The notes beneath the pieces are model-generated. The model saw nothing but the letters and a program-made list of their open reading frames with translations. It made no database searches and was not told where the DNA came from. The position numbers were made by a program, and so were the translations under genes. This document shows positions 55,317-64,000 of a stretch of 64,000 nucleotides of DNA, in pieces. Position 1 is the stretch's first letter; each line of letters begins with the position of its first letter. The DNA is from JADLGL01 sp963667605 (lineage in GTDB: Bacteria > Pseudomonadota > Alphaproteobacteria > Rhizobiales > Kaistiaceae), in the NCBI GenBank assembly GCA_963667605.2, contig CAXXUZ010000003.1, positions 248,001-312,000 on the forward strand, in the 5' to 3' direction.

Positions 55317-57119
55317 ATGAAGCGGCTGGCAATCATCCTTGTTGCCGTCATCGTGGTGGTGGCTGCGGCACTAATAATCGCGCCGTCATTGATTTCGCCC
55401 GAGTTGGCCCGGGTACGCATAACCGAGCAGATAACACAATGGATCGGACGACCGGTTAGTTTCGTCGGCGAGCCAGACATCTCATTCTTTCCCCGTCCGA
55501 GCGTCCGATTGGGGGGAGTTACCATCAAGGATGGCGACGGTTCGGGCGCGGTGTTCATCAGTGTCGAGGAACTAACCGGCACCGTTCGTTGGCTGCCGCT
55601 GTTGCTCGGTCGGATCGAGATCAGCTCGTTCGAATTGACGCGGCCTGTGATCTCGTTGCGGGTCAACGAGGAAGGGCGATCCAACTGGACGTTCGAGCGT
55701 GGAGCGGTCGCGGAGCGGGTCGCCCAAGCTCAGGAGGACCCCGCAAATGCCATCGGGAACGAGCGGCAAGAGGAAGTGGCGCTCGGCCGATTCCAGATTC
55801 GTGACGGCACTGTCACCTATCAAGAACCAGGCGCGGAGCTTGCGACGCTCAGCGAGGTCACACTAGACATCGATTGGCCTTCGACTTCGCAGCCGGCGAC
55901 AGCACGCGGCTCGCTGGTGTGGCGCGGCGAGTTGGTCGCAATCTCAGCGAGCTTGCGCGAACCGCTCGAACTTATCGCCGGCCGCGTTTCCCCCGGTCGG
56001 TTCAGCGTAGGCGCCGATCCGATCCAGATCGTCTTCGACGGCACCGTTGGACGCTCCGAGCTCGATTTCTCGTTCGATGGCCAGACCACTGTGAGCATGG
56101 GGTCGCTACGGCGTGTCATCCGCTGGGCCGGAACGCCGATCGCTGATGACACGACCCTCGGCGCGGCTGCTATTTCCGGACGCGGCAGCTGGGCTTGGCC
56201 GGTCCTATCGTTCACCCAAGCCGAAATGCGGCTTGACGGCAATGAAGCGATTGGTGCGTTTTCGGTCGATTTCAGCGGCGATCGAATATCGATAATCGGC
56301 ACCCTGGCCCTCGATGAACTCGACCTAACCATCTACGCCGAGGCCTTCCGAGCCGATGTCGAGGCCGAGGGGACTTGGCGCGATGCCGAGATACGGCTGC
56401 CGGCATTTGCGAACTTCGATTCCGACGTCCGGATTTCGGCGGATCGCCTGATCATCGGCGCGACCCATTTGGAGGGATTGGCGGCCTCCGCCATCGTTAA
56501 GGACGGGACGATTTCGCTGCGGTTGGGGGAAGCCGGTTTCTATGGCGGCCACATTCAAGCATCCCTGACTGCCGAATACCGGGCACCGCGCCTCGCCGCC
56601 GAAGCCCGTTTGGTGCTGTCCGATGTTAACACCGGTGCAGCGCTTTCCGATCTGGTCGGCTTGGCTTCGATTTCCGGACAGGCGACCGGCACTTTGGAGG
56701 CCGCCACTGAAGGAGCGACTTGGGGTGAACTGGTGCAGCGACTGACCGGCATCTTGCAGACGACCATCGTCAATGGATCAATGCTGGGGATCGACCTTTC
56801 GGAGGTGGCGGCAATGCCGGTGCCGACAGTGGACGCGGTGTCGGTGGGCCAGGGTGAGATCGAATTCGCGGTGTTTGACGCGTCGTTTTCGTTCTTCGGC
56901 GGTCAGTTTTTGGCGGATCGAGTCGAGGCTGAAGGGGCCGGTTTCGACCTCGATTTTGTTGGCTGGGGATCGCTGACGACGCCGGCAGTCGGCGGACAAG
57001 GTGTGGTTTGGCTAGATGGCGACGAACGGAACCGATCGTTGCCCTTCCTCCTCACCGGAACCTGGCTAAACCCGGTCTTTAGCGATGGACCGGCGCCCTC
57101 GGCCGATATTCCAAGATGA
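55317..57119 (+). CDS. AsmA-family protein
   Basis: The 600-residue protein has one N-terminal membrane anchor (RLAIILVAVIVVVAAALIIA, 3-22) and a long periplasmic part made of beta-strands, with the AsmA start motif (LISPELARVRITEQITQWIGRPVSFVGE) and the C-terminal region (GSLVWRGELVAIS, ATEGATWGELVQRLTGILQTT, GQGVVWLDGDERNRSLPFLLTG). AsmA/TamB-like proteins act in outer-membrane lipid transfer or assembly. It is translationally coupled to glk by ATGA. Confidence 0.85.
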   Translation: MKRLAIILVAVIVVVAAALIIAPSLISPELARVRITEQITQWIGRPVSFVGEPDISFFPRPSVRLGGVTIKDGDGSGAVFISVEELTGTVRWLPLLLGRIEISSFELTRPVISLRVNEEGRSNWTFERGAVAERVAQAQEDPANAIGNERQEEVALGRFQIRDGTVTYQEPGAELATLSEVTLDIDWPSTSQPATARGSLVWRGELVAISASLREPLELIAGRVSPGRFSVGADPIQIVFDGTVGRSELDFSFDGQTTVSMGSLRRVIRWAGTPIADDTTLGAAAISGRGSWAWPVLSFTQAEMRLDGNEAIGAFSVDFSGDRISIIGTLALDELDLTIYAEAFRADVEAEGTWRDAEIRLPAFANFDSDVRISADRLIIGATHLEGLAASAIVKDGTISLRLGEAGFYGGHIQASLTAEYRAPRLAAEARLVLSDVNTGAALSDLVGLASISGQATGTLEAATEGATWGELVQRLTGILQTTIVNGSMLGIDLSEVAAMPVPTVDAVSVGQGEIEFAVFDASFSFFGGQFLADRVEAEGAGFDLDFVGWGSLTTPAVGGQGVVWLDGDERNRSLPFLLTGTWLNPVFSDGPAPSADIPR

Positions 57120-58132
57120 GCGAACACGATCGAAAGCCCTTGGTGCCGCTGCCGGCACTGATCGCCGACATCGGAGGGACGAATGCCCGTTTCGCGACCG
57201 TCGATAGCAACGGTGCCCTGAGCGAAACTGTAGCCTTTCCGGTCGCCGACCATACCGATCTCGGGCAAGCACTGACCGGGCGGGTCATGCCGGCCCTTTT
57301 CGGGCGGCCGCAATCGGCGGTGCTGGCACTGGCGGCAACGATCCAAGGAGACCGCGCCGAGCTGACCAACGGCCCTTGGACCATCGAGCCGAAGCAGCTG
57401 ATCGATCATTTCGGCCTTTCGGAAGTCGTGCTCCTCAATGATTTCGAGGCCTTGGCTATGGCGCTGCCAAATCTTCCCGAAGACGCGACATTGCCGATCG
57501 GCGGCGGGCGAAGAGTTGCCTCGGAGCCGAAGCTGGTCATCGGTGCCGGCACCGGCCTCGGAGCGGCGGCTTTGGTGCGGTCGGGCACGCAATGGCTCCC
57601 CTTGCCAAGCGAGGGTGGACATGTCGAGTTCGGTCCGGTCACCTCCGGCGATGCCGCGATTTGGGAACACATTCGGCGCAGTGATGAGCGAAGCTCGGCA
57701 GAAGCAATCCTCTCCGGCGCCGGCATTGAGCGGCTTTATCGGGCGCTCGCCGATGGAGCTGGGCTGGCGGCGGAACCGCTTGTCTCTGCTGACATCGTCA
57801 CTCGCGGTATCGCGGCACACGACACGACCGCCGGCGACACATTAGGCCTATTCACCGCCTATCTCGGCCGCTATGCTGGCGATCTCGCGCTGATCTACCT
57901 AGCCCGCGGCGGCGTCTATGTCGCGGGTGGCATCGCCCCGCGCATGTCGGAGATTTTCACGAAAGGTCCGTTCCGAGAGGCCTTTGTCGACAAACCGCCA
58001 TTCCAGGCGTTGATGACTTCAATCCCGACCTGGCTGATCACCCACCCGGCTCCCGCCTTGCTCGGTTTGACCGATTTCATCAATCGACCGTCAGGCTACG
58101 CCATCGATCTCACCGGACGCCATTGGCAATGA
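57116..58132 (+). CDS. glk: Glucokinase
   Basis: The 338-residue ROK-related Glk (PF02685) phosphorylates glucose to glucose 6-phosphate in the cytoplasm. Phosphate-1 loop D18-I-GGTNARF, catalytic base D109 (LLNDFEA), IGAGTGLGAAAL (142-152), sugar contact PSEGGHVEFGP and the C-terminal IYLARGGVYVAGGIAPRM. The length is normal. It shares ATGA with AsmA. An IS630 copy sits 5 bases after its stop without damaging it. Confidence 0.9.
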   Translation: MSEHDRKPLVPLPALIADIGGTNARFATVDSNGALSETVAFPVADHTDLGQALTGRVMPALFGRPQSAVLALAATIQGDRAELTNGPWTIEPKQLIDHFGLSEVVLLNDFEALAMALPNLPEDATLPIGGGRRVASEPKLVIGAGTGLGAAALVRSGTQWLPLPSEGGHVEFGPVTSGDAAIWEHIRRSDERSSAEAILSGAGIERLYRALADGAGLAAEPLVSADIVTRGIAAHDTTAGDTLGLFTAYLGRYAGDLALIYLARGGVYVAGGIAPRMSEIFTKGPFREAFVDKPPFQALMTSIPTWLITHPAPALLGLTDFINRPSGYAIDLTGRHWQ

Positions 58133-58133
58133 G

Positions 58134-59216
58134 CTAGTGAATGGAATCTAACGCTTGATGCCCGCGTCTGACAGCGGCGATGATTTTGTCGGGATCCTTT
58201 GTCCAGATGAAGGGCTGCGGATCGTTGTTGGTGTGTTCGAGGAAGCGGTTGATGGTGGCCTGGAGATCGACGATCGAGTGGAAGACGCCGCGCTTGAGAC
58301 GTTGCTTTGCGAGCTTTGCGAAGAAACCTTCGACGGCGTTGAGCCAGGAGCAGGATGTTGGGGTGAAGTGGAAGAAAAAGGTCCGCGGATGGCGCGTAAG
58401 CCACCCGCGGACCTTGGGATGCTTGTGGGCGGCGTAGTTGTCGAGGATCACATGGACCAGCTTTCCCGCGGGCACGTCGGCCTCGATGGCGTTGAGGAAG
58501 CGAATGAACTCTTGGTGTCGATGGCGCTGCATGCACCGGCCGATGACACGCCCTTCGAGCACGTTCAGCGCGGCGAACAGCGTGGTCGTGCCGTGCCGCT
58601 TGTAGTCATGCGTCATCGTGCCCGCGCGTCCCGTCTTCATCGGCAGCCCGGGTTGGGTGCGGTCGAGCGCCTGGATCTGGCTCTTCTCGTCAACCGACAG
58701 GACAACGGCGTGCGCCGGCGGATCGACATAAAGGCCGACGATGTCCCGCAGCTTGGGAATGAACTCCGGGTCACGCGACAGCTTGAACTGCCGGACCCGG
58801 TGGGGCTGAAGCCCGTGCGCCCGCCAGATGCGCTGTACCGCGCTGACGCTGATGCCGACCGTCTTGGCCATCGCCGGCGCCGTCCAATGTGTCGCCTCGT
58901 GGCGCGGCGCACTCAGCGTCAGCGCGACGACGCGGTCAGCGATTTCCCGGCCGAGCGGCGGAACGCGCGAGGGTCGCGTCTTGTCCCGCAGCAACCCCTC
59001 GACACCCTCGTGCATGAAGCGCTCCTGCCAACGCCAAACCGCTGTCTTGCTCTTGCCGGTGCGGCGCATGATCTCGACCGTGCCGAGACCATCCCCGCTC
59101 AGAAGGACGATCCGTGCCCGCCACACGTGTTTCTGCCGGCTGTTCCGGTCCGCAACGACCGCTTCGAGACGAGCACGGTCGGCGGTACTCACATCGACGA
59201 TGATTCCTGGCCGCAT
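58134..59216 (-). CDS. IS630-family transposase, copy 5
   Basis: 360 residues, one longer than the other copies: HPRTFFFHF has an extra Phe from a 3-bp insertion. It has RRTGKS where copy 1 has RCTGKS. D176, D259 and the final E (shifted by one) are kept. The TAG stop lies in the CTAG duplication. Confidence 0.9.
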   Translation of the reverse strand: MRPGIIVDVSTADRARLEAVVADRNSRQKHVWRARIVLLSGDGLGTVEIMRRTGKSKTAVWRWQERFMHEGVEGLLRDKTRPSRVPPLGREIADRVVALTLSAPRHEATHWTAPAMAKTVGISVSAVQRIWRAHGLQPHRVRQFKLSRDPEFIPKLRDIVGLYVDPPAHAVVLSVDEKSQIQALDRTQPGLPMKTGRAGTMTHDYKRHGTTTLFAALNVLEGRVIGRCMQRHRHQEFIRFLNAIEADVPAGKLVHVILDNYAAHKHPKVRGWLTRHPRTFFFHFTPTSCSWLNAVEGFFAKLAKQRLKRGVFHSIVDLQATINRFLEHTNNDPQPFIWTKDPDKIIAAVRRGHQALDSIH

Positions 59217-59284
59217 GCGCCAGACTCGCACACAACGTGCCCGGCGAGAATCCCTCGCGGGATTCAAACGTCAAATTTTATCCA
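58138..59284 (-). mobile_element. IS630-family element, copy 5
   Basis: The element is 1147 bp, flanked by CTAG at 58134-58137 and 59285-59288. The terminal repeat on the left has one change (TGAATGG). It is inserted exactly into the CTAG that contains the stop codon of the FGGY gene, leaving both neighbouring genes intact. Confidence 0.9.
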
Positions 59285-60799
59285 CTAGCGGCCAGCCGCG
59301 GATTTCCCCGCCAAAGCCAGCCCGACAGCGTTCCGCCACCCATTGATCTTTGCCCGCCGGCGCGATTGCGCCATTCGAGGTTCGAAACGCCGGTCCATGG
59401 AAAGGCCAGCGATGAAACTCTCGCTGTCCGGCCAGATATCGGCGCCGTTGCCAGCCAGCCAAGCTACGCCCAGCGCCACTGCCTCGACAATCGTGGGCCG
59501 CTCCACCGGCCGATCTAGGATGTCGGCCAGGAACTGCATCGTCCGATCCGACCGAGCTAGGCCGCCGGAGACTCTCGCAGGCGATGTTGGGACGTCTGCC
59601 GCGGCATTCTTGTTCATCGCCGCGAGGAGATCATTGGTGGCGAAAACGAAGGATTCCATCGATGCGCGGACGAGATCGGCTGACGTCACATCTGTTTGGA
59701 AGCCGTAGGCCAGCCCTGCGGTGGAGCCCTGAAACCATGGAAAGCCGGCAGTCACGTCGGCTGGGACAAGGTACATCTCGGTCTCGGGGCTGGCCGAGCC
59801 GACCAATTGATCCGCTTCGCGCGGCCCGTCCGACAATCCAAAAGTCCGCTGCGCCCAGGAATAGGCATCAGCGGCGGCGGTATTGCCAGCGATTTTCGCA
59901 AAGCTGGCTTTGCCGTCCAGCCGGCAAGCTATGCTGACCTGATCGCGATCGCCGGAGGCCGGCCTTTGCCGGCCGGTGCTCAGCAACGCGGAGCAGCCGG
60001 AGCTAAGGCTGAGACTGAGCGCGCCGGCGGCGAGACCGGCCTGACCTAATAATGCCGCCTGCCCGGTGGCGGCCATCCCCTGGACGGCGACCGGACCGGC
60101 ACCGCCGAAATGCTCGGCATCGACGGCGCCGAAATACGTCGCGCTGTCGAATATTTCGGGCAGAATCGCGGCCGGGATGGAGAATATGTCGAGAAGTGTT
60201 TCGTCCCAGTCTTGCTCCGTCAAATTGAACAAGAGAGTCGACGCGGCATTGGTTGCATCAGTGGCGTGCACACGCCCGTCGGTCAGGCGCCACAGAAGGA
60301 AGCTTGCGACGCCGCCAAAGGCCAAGCTTCCCTGCTCGGCCAGAGTTCGGGCCCCTTCGATATTGTCGAGCATCCAAGCCAATTTGGTCGCCGTCCCGCC
60401 AGCATGGAGTCGGAGCCCGGTCCTGCCTTGAATGACCGGCTCGATATCGGCACGGCGCAATGCGCGGCATTGCTCCTCGGTGCGGAGGTCAGCCGCGGCG
60501 ATCGCATTATGCACCGGGGCACCGGAACCGCGATCCCACAGCGGCGTCGTCGTCGGATCGCCGGCAATGCCGATGGCCGCGACAGCGCCGGGCTCTACTC
60601 TGGCTTGAAGCAGCGCCGCCTGGCTGGTGGCAACGGTCGTGGACCAGATCTCCTCGGGATCGAACTCTACCAAGCCGGCGCTGGACTTGGTCGGCTTCAG
60701 CTCCTCGCGTGACGCTGCCAGCAGTCGACGATCGGAGCTGAAGACAACCGCGCGGCAGCAGGACCCGCTCTGTTCGATGGCGAGGACAGGCCCTGTCAC
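59285..60799 (-). CDS. FGGY-family kinase relative with altered active site
   Basis: The 504-residue protein is clearly homologous to glycerol kinase (ATDATNAASTLLFNLTEQDWDETLL, then ESFVFATNDLLAAMN, VSGGLARSDRTMQFLADIL). Key residues have changed: the phosphate loop is AIEQSGSC instead of DQGTTS, and the catalytic Asp of the GDQQAAL motif is T245 (AATGQAALLG). It is probably not a normal sugar kinase; a regulatory or altered function is likely. It lies 26 bases downstream of bfr on the same strand. Its TAG stop lies in the CTAG shared with the IS630 insertion. Confidence 0.75.
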   Translation of the reverse strand: MTGPVLAIEQSGSCCRAVVFSSDRRLLAASREELKPTKSSAGLVEFDPEEIWSTTVATSQAALLQARVEPGAVAAIGIAGDPTTTPLWDRGSGAPVHNAIAAADLRTEEQCRALRRADIEPVIQGRTGLRLHAGGTATKLAWMLDNIEGARTLAEQGSLAFGGVASFLLWRLTDGRVHATDATNAASTLLFNLTEQDWDETLLDIFSIPAAILPEIFDSATYFGAVDAEHFGGAGPVAVQGMAATGQAALLGQAGLAAGALSLSLSSGCSALLSTGRQRPASGDRDQVSIACRLDGKASFAKIAGNTAAADAYSWAQRTFGLSDGPREADQLVGSASPETEMYLVPADVTAGFPWFQGSTAGLAYGFQTDVTSADLVRASMESFVFATNDLLAAMNKNAAADVPTSPARVSGGLARSDRTMQFLADILDRPVERPTIVEAVALGVAWLAGNGADIWPDSESFIAGLSMDRRFEPRMAQSRRRAKINGWRNAVGLALAGKSAAGR

Positions 60800-60825
60800 G
60801 AGGTCTCCGGAGGTGCTGTTAAGAC

Positions 60826-61311
60826 CTAGTCGGCCTCGTTGGTCGGCTCCGCCTGCAGCTGTCCGTATAGCTGCTCGCCGATGTCCTTCAGCAGGCTCAA
60901 TTGGCCTTCGAGGAAGTTGATGTGCCCCTCCTCGTCGGTCAGCAATGATTCGAACAATTCCATCGACACATAGTCGGCCTCGGCCCGGCAGATATCGCGA
61001 GATTCGCGGTAATATTCGCGTGCCTCATTTTCGCCGGCGAGATCGGCCTCGAGAACCTCTTTGAGATTCTGGCCGATACGAAGAGATCCGATCGGCTGCA
61101 TGCTCGGCATTCCCTCGAGGAAGATGATCCGAGCCACCAGCCGATCGGCATGATGCATCTCCTCAATCGACTCGGCCCGCTCCTTCTTGGCCATCTTGCC
61201 GTAACCCCAATCTTTAGTCAGGCGATAATGTAGCCAATATTGATGGACCGCACTCAATTCGAGCTTCAGCGCTCCGTTGAGGCGTTCGATCACTCTCGGT
61301 TCGCCCTTCAT
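60826..61311 (-). CDS. bfr: Bacterioferritin
   Basis: The 161-residue four-helix ferritin stores iron in a 24-subunit shell. Ferroxidase ligands E18, E51 and H54 (EEMHHADR) are present, with EN(E)AREYYRES and DEEGHINFLEGQL supplying the others, and M52 is the haem ligand. The start ATG 61311 follows an AGGAGA site. A TTTAGAA-type sequence at 61326-61342 suggests iron control. It is first in a two-gene unit with the FGGY relative. Confidence 0.93.
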   Translation of the reverse strand: MKGEPRVIERLNGALKLELSAVHQYWLHYRLTKDWGYGKMAKKERAESIEEMHHADRLVARIIFLEGMPSMQPIGSLRIGQNLKEVLEADLAGENEAREYYRESRDICRAEADYVSMELFESLLTDEEGHINFLEGQLSLLKDIGEQLYGQLQAEPTNEAD

Positions 61312-61325
61312 CGGCGATCTCCTAG

Positions 61326-61342
61326 TTTAGAATTACTATAAG
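61326..61342 (-). promoter_or_regulatory. Possible Irr/ICE-like iron-control site before bfr
   Basis: TTTAGAATTACTATAAG lies 15-31 bases upstream of the bfr start. The left half equals the TTTAGAA half of the rhizobial iron-control element; the right half is imperfect. Confidence 0.3.
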
Positions 61343-61498
61343 AAGTGACATTAACGGTCGTCATTGGCAGCGTCAAACTATCTCACAGGAAGCGAGATCG
61401 GCACATCCGTTGAGACCGGCCTTACCGCCATAGCCGCCAGCGGCTCCTGTCGGCGAGCGGAAGTCGCGATCGGGCTGGATACGGCGGCACGAAAGCCG

Positions 61499-62170
61499 CT
61501 AATACATCAGCGCCAGAATCACGATCAGGACCACGAGAGCCAGCAAACCCCAAACATAGGGGCCACCGAGAAAGTCGCGGCCCGCGGCTATTTCCACCCG
61601 GCGCTCAATCACATTGGCCGTTTCACCAGCGATTTCGGCTTTGTCCTCGACCACCCGCTCACTTGGCTCGTCGCCCAATTGCGGCACCCCGGCTAGGGTG
61701 TGATCAAGCTGATCGACCCATTTCGGTTCGGTGGCTTGGATTTCCTCCTCGAGCCGCGAAAAAAACCGATCCGTCATTTCCTTGGCCTGCGCTTCGATCT
61801 CGGCCGCGGCTATTTCCGCCAGCTTGCCGCCAACCTCGGCACTTCCGACAAAACTGATCGCGGTTTCGTTCCCTAGTTCCGATAGCTCAACATCGGCGCT
61901 GCCCCGAGCCGATCCCGCCGGACGGCCACGACCTGCGCCACGAAGCGTCCAGCGATGCGGCAGAACGGGGTTGTGCAGTCCAATCCTTCCGGTGAAGCGA
62001 GACTTAAACGGTCCGATCTCGACCGCAACGACGGCTTTCACTTCGCCGTCTGAAAGCCGCTCCAAGGACTCGCATCCAGGAAGGCATGATTCCAGTATGG
62101 AAAGATCACTGAGAGCGGCCCACACATTGTCCCGGGAGGCTCGCAGGATATAACGACCTTTCAATTCCAT
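61499..62170 (-). CDS. CoxG/SRPBCC-family membrane-anchored protein
   Basis: The 223-residue protein is START-like (SRPBCC). MELKGRYILRASRDNVWAAL, then LESCLPGCESLERL, and EIGPFKSRFTGRIGL are the CoxG (carbon monoxide dehydrogenase subunit G) motifs, followed by a C-terminal transmembrane anchor (YVWGLLALVVLIVILALMY). In CO oxidisers CoxG tethers the dehydrogenase to the membrane. No cox genes are adjacent, so it may serve another lipid-binding role. Confidence 0.82.
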   Translation of the reverse strand: MELKGRYILRASRDNVWAALSDLSILESCLPGCESLERLSDGEVKAVVAVEIGPFKSRFTGRIGLHNPVLPHRWTLRGAGRGRPAGSARGSADVELSELGNETAISFVGSAEVGGKLAEIAAAEIEAQAKEMTDRFFSRLEEEIQATEPKWVDQLDHTLAGVPQLGDEPSERVVEDKAEIAGETANVIERRVEIAAGRDFLGGPYVWGLLALVVLIVILALMY

Positions 62171-62307
62171 CGTGAAGACCCCTCTCGATGGTCATCGACC
62201 GCTGGCCGGATCACCCCGTACGGCTATCACACGCGCTCGTCCAATATCAGGGCACAGGGACTCCTAGCATGGCGCAAGGCAGAGGCAATGCACGGGCGCG
62301 CCTCGAC

Positions 62308-63183
62308 ATGCAAATTCCGGTCATGCTGGAGACTTCTGGGTTCGAAGATTATGCCCTTATCGATTCCGGCGATGGGGCAAAACTGGAGCGATATGGCCGG
62401 TATCGGATCGTGAGGCCGGAGCCGCAAGCGATGTGGCGTAGACGTGCCGAAAACGCCGATTGGGAAAGCGCCAATGCGATCTTCAGGGGCGACGAGGACG
62501 CCGATGGCCGTTGGAGATTCGCCAGGCCGATCGGAGATAATTGGCCAATGCGGTTCGAGGATATTAGTTTCCTCGGTCGGTTCACAGCCTTTCGCCATGT
62601 TGGCGTCTTTCCCGAGCAGGAGCCGCATTGGCGTTGGATCGCCAATCGAATCAAATCCCAGGGCCGCCCCGGCAAGGTGCTGAACCTATTCGGCTTTACC
62701 GGGATCGCGTCGCTGATCGCGGCCAAGTCGGGTGCTACGGTCACCCATGTCGACGCTTCGAAAAAGACCATCGCATGGGGGCGTGAGAATCAGGCCGCAT
62801 CGGGCCTGTCCGATCTGCCGGTCCGTTGGATCTGCGACGATGCGATGAAGTTCGTGTTGCGTGAACAGCGTCGCGGCAATCGCTATGACGGGATCATCCT
62901 CGATCCGCCGAAGTTCGGTCGTGGCCCAAAGGGCGAGATCTGGGAGATCTTCCACGATCTGGCGGACATGATGCGGCTGTGCCGCGGTCTCCTCAGCGAT
63001 CAACCGTCGTTTCTTGTGCTCACCGCCTATTCGATCCGGGCGTCCTTTGTCTCGATTCATGAGCTTGCCGCCGAAACCCTCAGCGGTCTCTCCGGCACGC
63101 TGGAGTCCGGCGAATTGCTACTCCGCGAGCAAAGCGGCAACCGGCTACTCTCGACATCGCTGTTCAGCCGCTGGGGCGCTTGA
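62308..63183 (+). CDS. RlmI/RlmL-type SAM-dependent methyltransferase
   Basis: About 291 residues from ATG 62308 (MQIPVMLETSGFEDYAL). An upstream start at 62188 is open but poorly supported. SAM motif I VLNLFGFTGIASLIAAKSGATVTHVDASK and the catalytic DPPKF motif in DGIILDPPKFGRGPKGE are those of 23S rRNA cytosine methyltransferases. The N-terminal domain is a truncated PUA-like region. The stop overlaps the start of the SpoU gene downstream by one base (TGATG), so both are one unit. Confidence 0.85.
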   Translation: MQIPVMLETSGFEDYALIDSGDGAKLERYGRYRIVRPEPQAMWRRRAENADWESANAIFRGDEDADGRWRFARPIGDNWPMRFEDISFLGRFTAFRHVGVFPEQEPHWRWIANRIKSQGRPGKVLNLFGFTGIASLIAAKSGATVTHVDASKKTIAWGRENQAASGLSDLPVRWICDDAMKFVLREQRRGNRYDGIILDPPKFGRGPKGEIWEIFHDLADMMRLCRGLLSDQPSFLVLTAYSIRASFVSIHELAAETLSGLSGTLESGELLLREQSGNRLLSTSLFSRWGA

Positions 63184-64000
63184 TGAATATGTTGCGTGAA
63201 GAAGCAATGCCGCGCCGACCGGGGAAAGTGCTGTCCATCGCCAGCCACGCCAATCCTCGGATCAAGTCGATCCGGGCTCTCGCCCAGGTCAAACAACGAC
63301 GTGAATCGGGGCTGTTTGTTGCAGAGGGGCTGAAGCTCGTCAGCGACGCGCTACAGCAAAACTGGCCGGTGCGAATGTTCATTCATCGGGCCGATGCCAT
63401 CGACCAACCGGCCATCGCCGCGGCCGCTGCGCGATCTCGTGCGCGGGGCGCCGACATCCTCGCTGTCAGCGGCGAGATTCTTGCCAAGATCACCCGGCGC
63501 GAAAATCCGCAGACGGTGGTCGGTGTGATCGAGCAGCGCCTGATCGCGGCTGAGGCGATCAAGCCAAGGGCCGACTCGGTGTGGATAGCGCTGGAGCGGA
63601 TCAAGGATCCCGGCAACCTCGGGACGATCATCCGAACCGCTGATGCAGTCGGGACCGGCGGTATCATTTTGATTGGGCCATCGGTCGATCCGTTCTCGGT
63701 CGAAGCGGTCCGCGCCACTATGGGTTCGATCTTCCATGTGCCGATCGCGCGGCTCGGCGACGAGCATTTTCAAAGGCTGCGCGAGGGATGGAGCGGGGCG
63801 GTGGTCGGCACCCATCTTTCGAGCCGGATCGACTATCGAGCGGCCGAATATCGGGAGCCGGTTCTGTTGGTGATGGGCAACGAGCAATCCGGCCTGTCGG
63901 AGGCGCTTGCCAACGCCTGCGACCAATTGGTCAGGATCCCGATCGCGGGTGAAGCCGACTCCTTGAACCTTGCTGTCGCTACCGCGGTGATGCTCTACGA
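63183..64000 (+). CDS. TrmH/SpoU-family RNA 2'-O-methyltransferase (partial)
   Basis: The frame begins at ATG 63183 and runs off the window. An N-terminal substrate-binding L30e-like domain (SHANPRIKSIRALAQVKQRR, FVAEGLKLVSDAL) precedes the SPOUT knot with all three motifs: DPGNLGTIIRTADA, VMGNEQSGLSE, and IPIAGEADSLNLAVATAVMLY. It methylates rRNA or tRNA 2'-OH; the exact target is not readable. Only a few C-terminal residues seem to be missing. Confidence 0.9.
   Translation, partial: MNMLREEAMPRRPGKVLSIASHANPRIKSIRALAQVKQRRESGLFVAEGLKLVSDALQQNWPVRMFIHRADAIDQPAIAAAAARSRARGADILAVSGEILAKITRRENPQTVVGVIEQRLIAAEAIKPRADSVWIALERIKDPGNLGTIIRTADAVGTGGIILIGPSVDPFSVEAVRATMGSIFHVPIARLGDEHFQRLREGWSGAVVGTHLSSRIDYRAAEYREPVLLVMGNEQSGLSEALANACDQLVRIPIAGEADSLNLAVATAVMLY

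Overview
The window reads as a chromosome segment of an alphaproteobacterium, most likely Hyphomicrobiales-like. The complete tRNA-His has A73 and no encoded G-1, which is the known alphaproteobacterial exception. The right-hand genes (long PAS histidine kinase, AsmA, bacterioferritin, FGGY kinase, SpoU methylase) are GC-rich and closely packed, as in ordinary core genome. No genus can be named from sequence alone.

Positions 1-48.7 kb are a heavily eroded accessory region. It holds five copies of one IS630-type element, four of one IS1380-type element, two complete copies plus one nested scrap of an IS3-type element, an IS1-type element, one intact and one decayed IS110-type element, and an IS1182 remnant. 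Between them lie: (i) a DUF1501 scrap and an outer-membrane beta-barrel scrap (1.8-3.8 kb); (ii) prophage-like genes (5.7-12.7 kb), including a large gene broken by two stop codons, two frameshifts and an IS630; (iii) a ParA-like ATPase and mobile-element genes (13.7-16.6 kb); (iv) a tyrosine integrase beside a 3' fragment of tRNA-Thr, followed by an excisionase-like HTH gene and phage-type genes cut by IS3 (16.6-19.7 kb); (v) a two-gene module bracketed by inverted IS1380 copies (21.4-26.3 kb); (vi) a ParE-type toxin whose antitoxin lost its N-terminus to IS1380 (26.3-26.8 kb); (vii) a periplasmic PQQ dehydrogenase with a cytochrome c, a pentapeptide-repeat protein and a secreted protein (28.8-32.9 kb); (viii) a conjugation-type ATPase and replication-relaxation pair (35.6-38.4 kb); (ix) a three-gene ABC-3C-type conflict system (39.7-47.3 kb) interrupted by three different ISs.

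The most unusual object is the 2336-bp IS1-type element at 40226-42561. It has perfect 21-bp terminal repeats and an 8-bp target duplication, and it carries a low-GC fic gene as passenger. Removing it together with one copy of the duplication restores the reading frame of the ABC-3C effector exactly. The island ends in a cluster of tRNA genes and fragments (48.66-49.10 kb): a tRNA-Arg-like gene with a 32-nt hairpin insertion in its anticodon loop, a 5'-truncated tRNA-Ser, and an intact tRNA-His.

Positions 49.3-64 kb look like core genome: a PAS histidine kinase, an iron(III) ABC transporter lacking its ATPase gene, an AsmA-glucokinase pair, an IS630 sitting in the shared CTAG between glucokinase and a catalytically altered FGGY kinase, bacterioferritin, a CoxG-like protein, and two RNA-methyltransferase-type genes, the last of which runs off the window.
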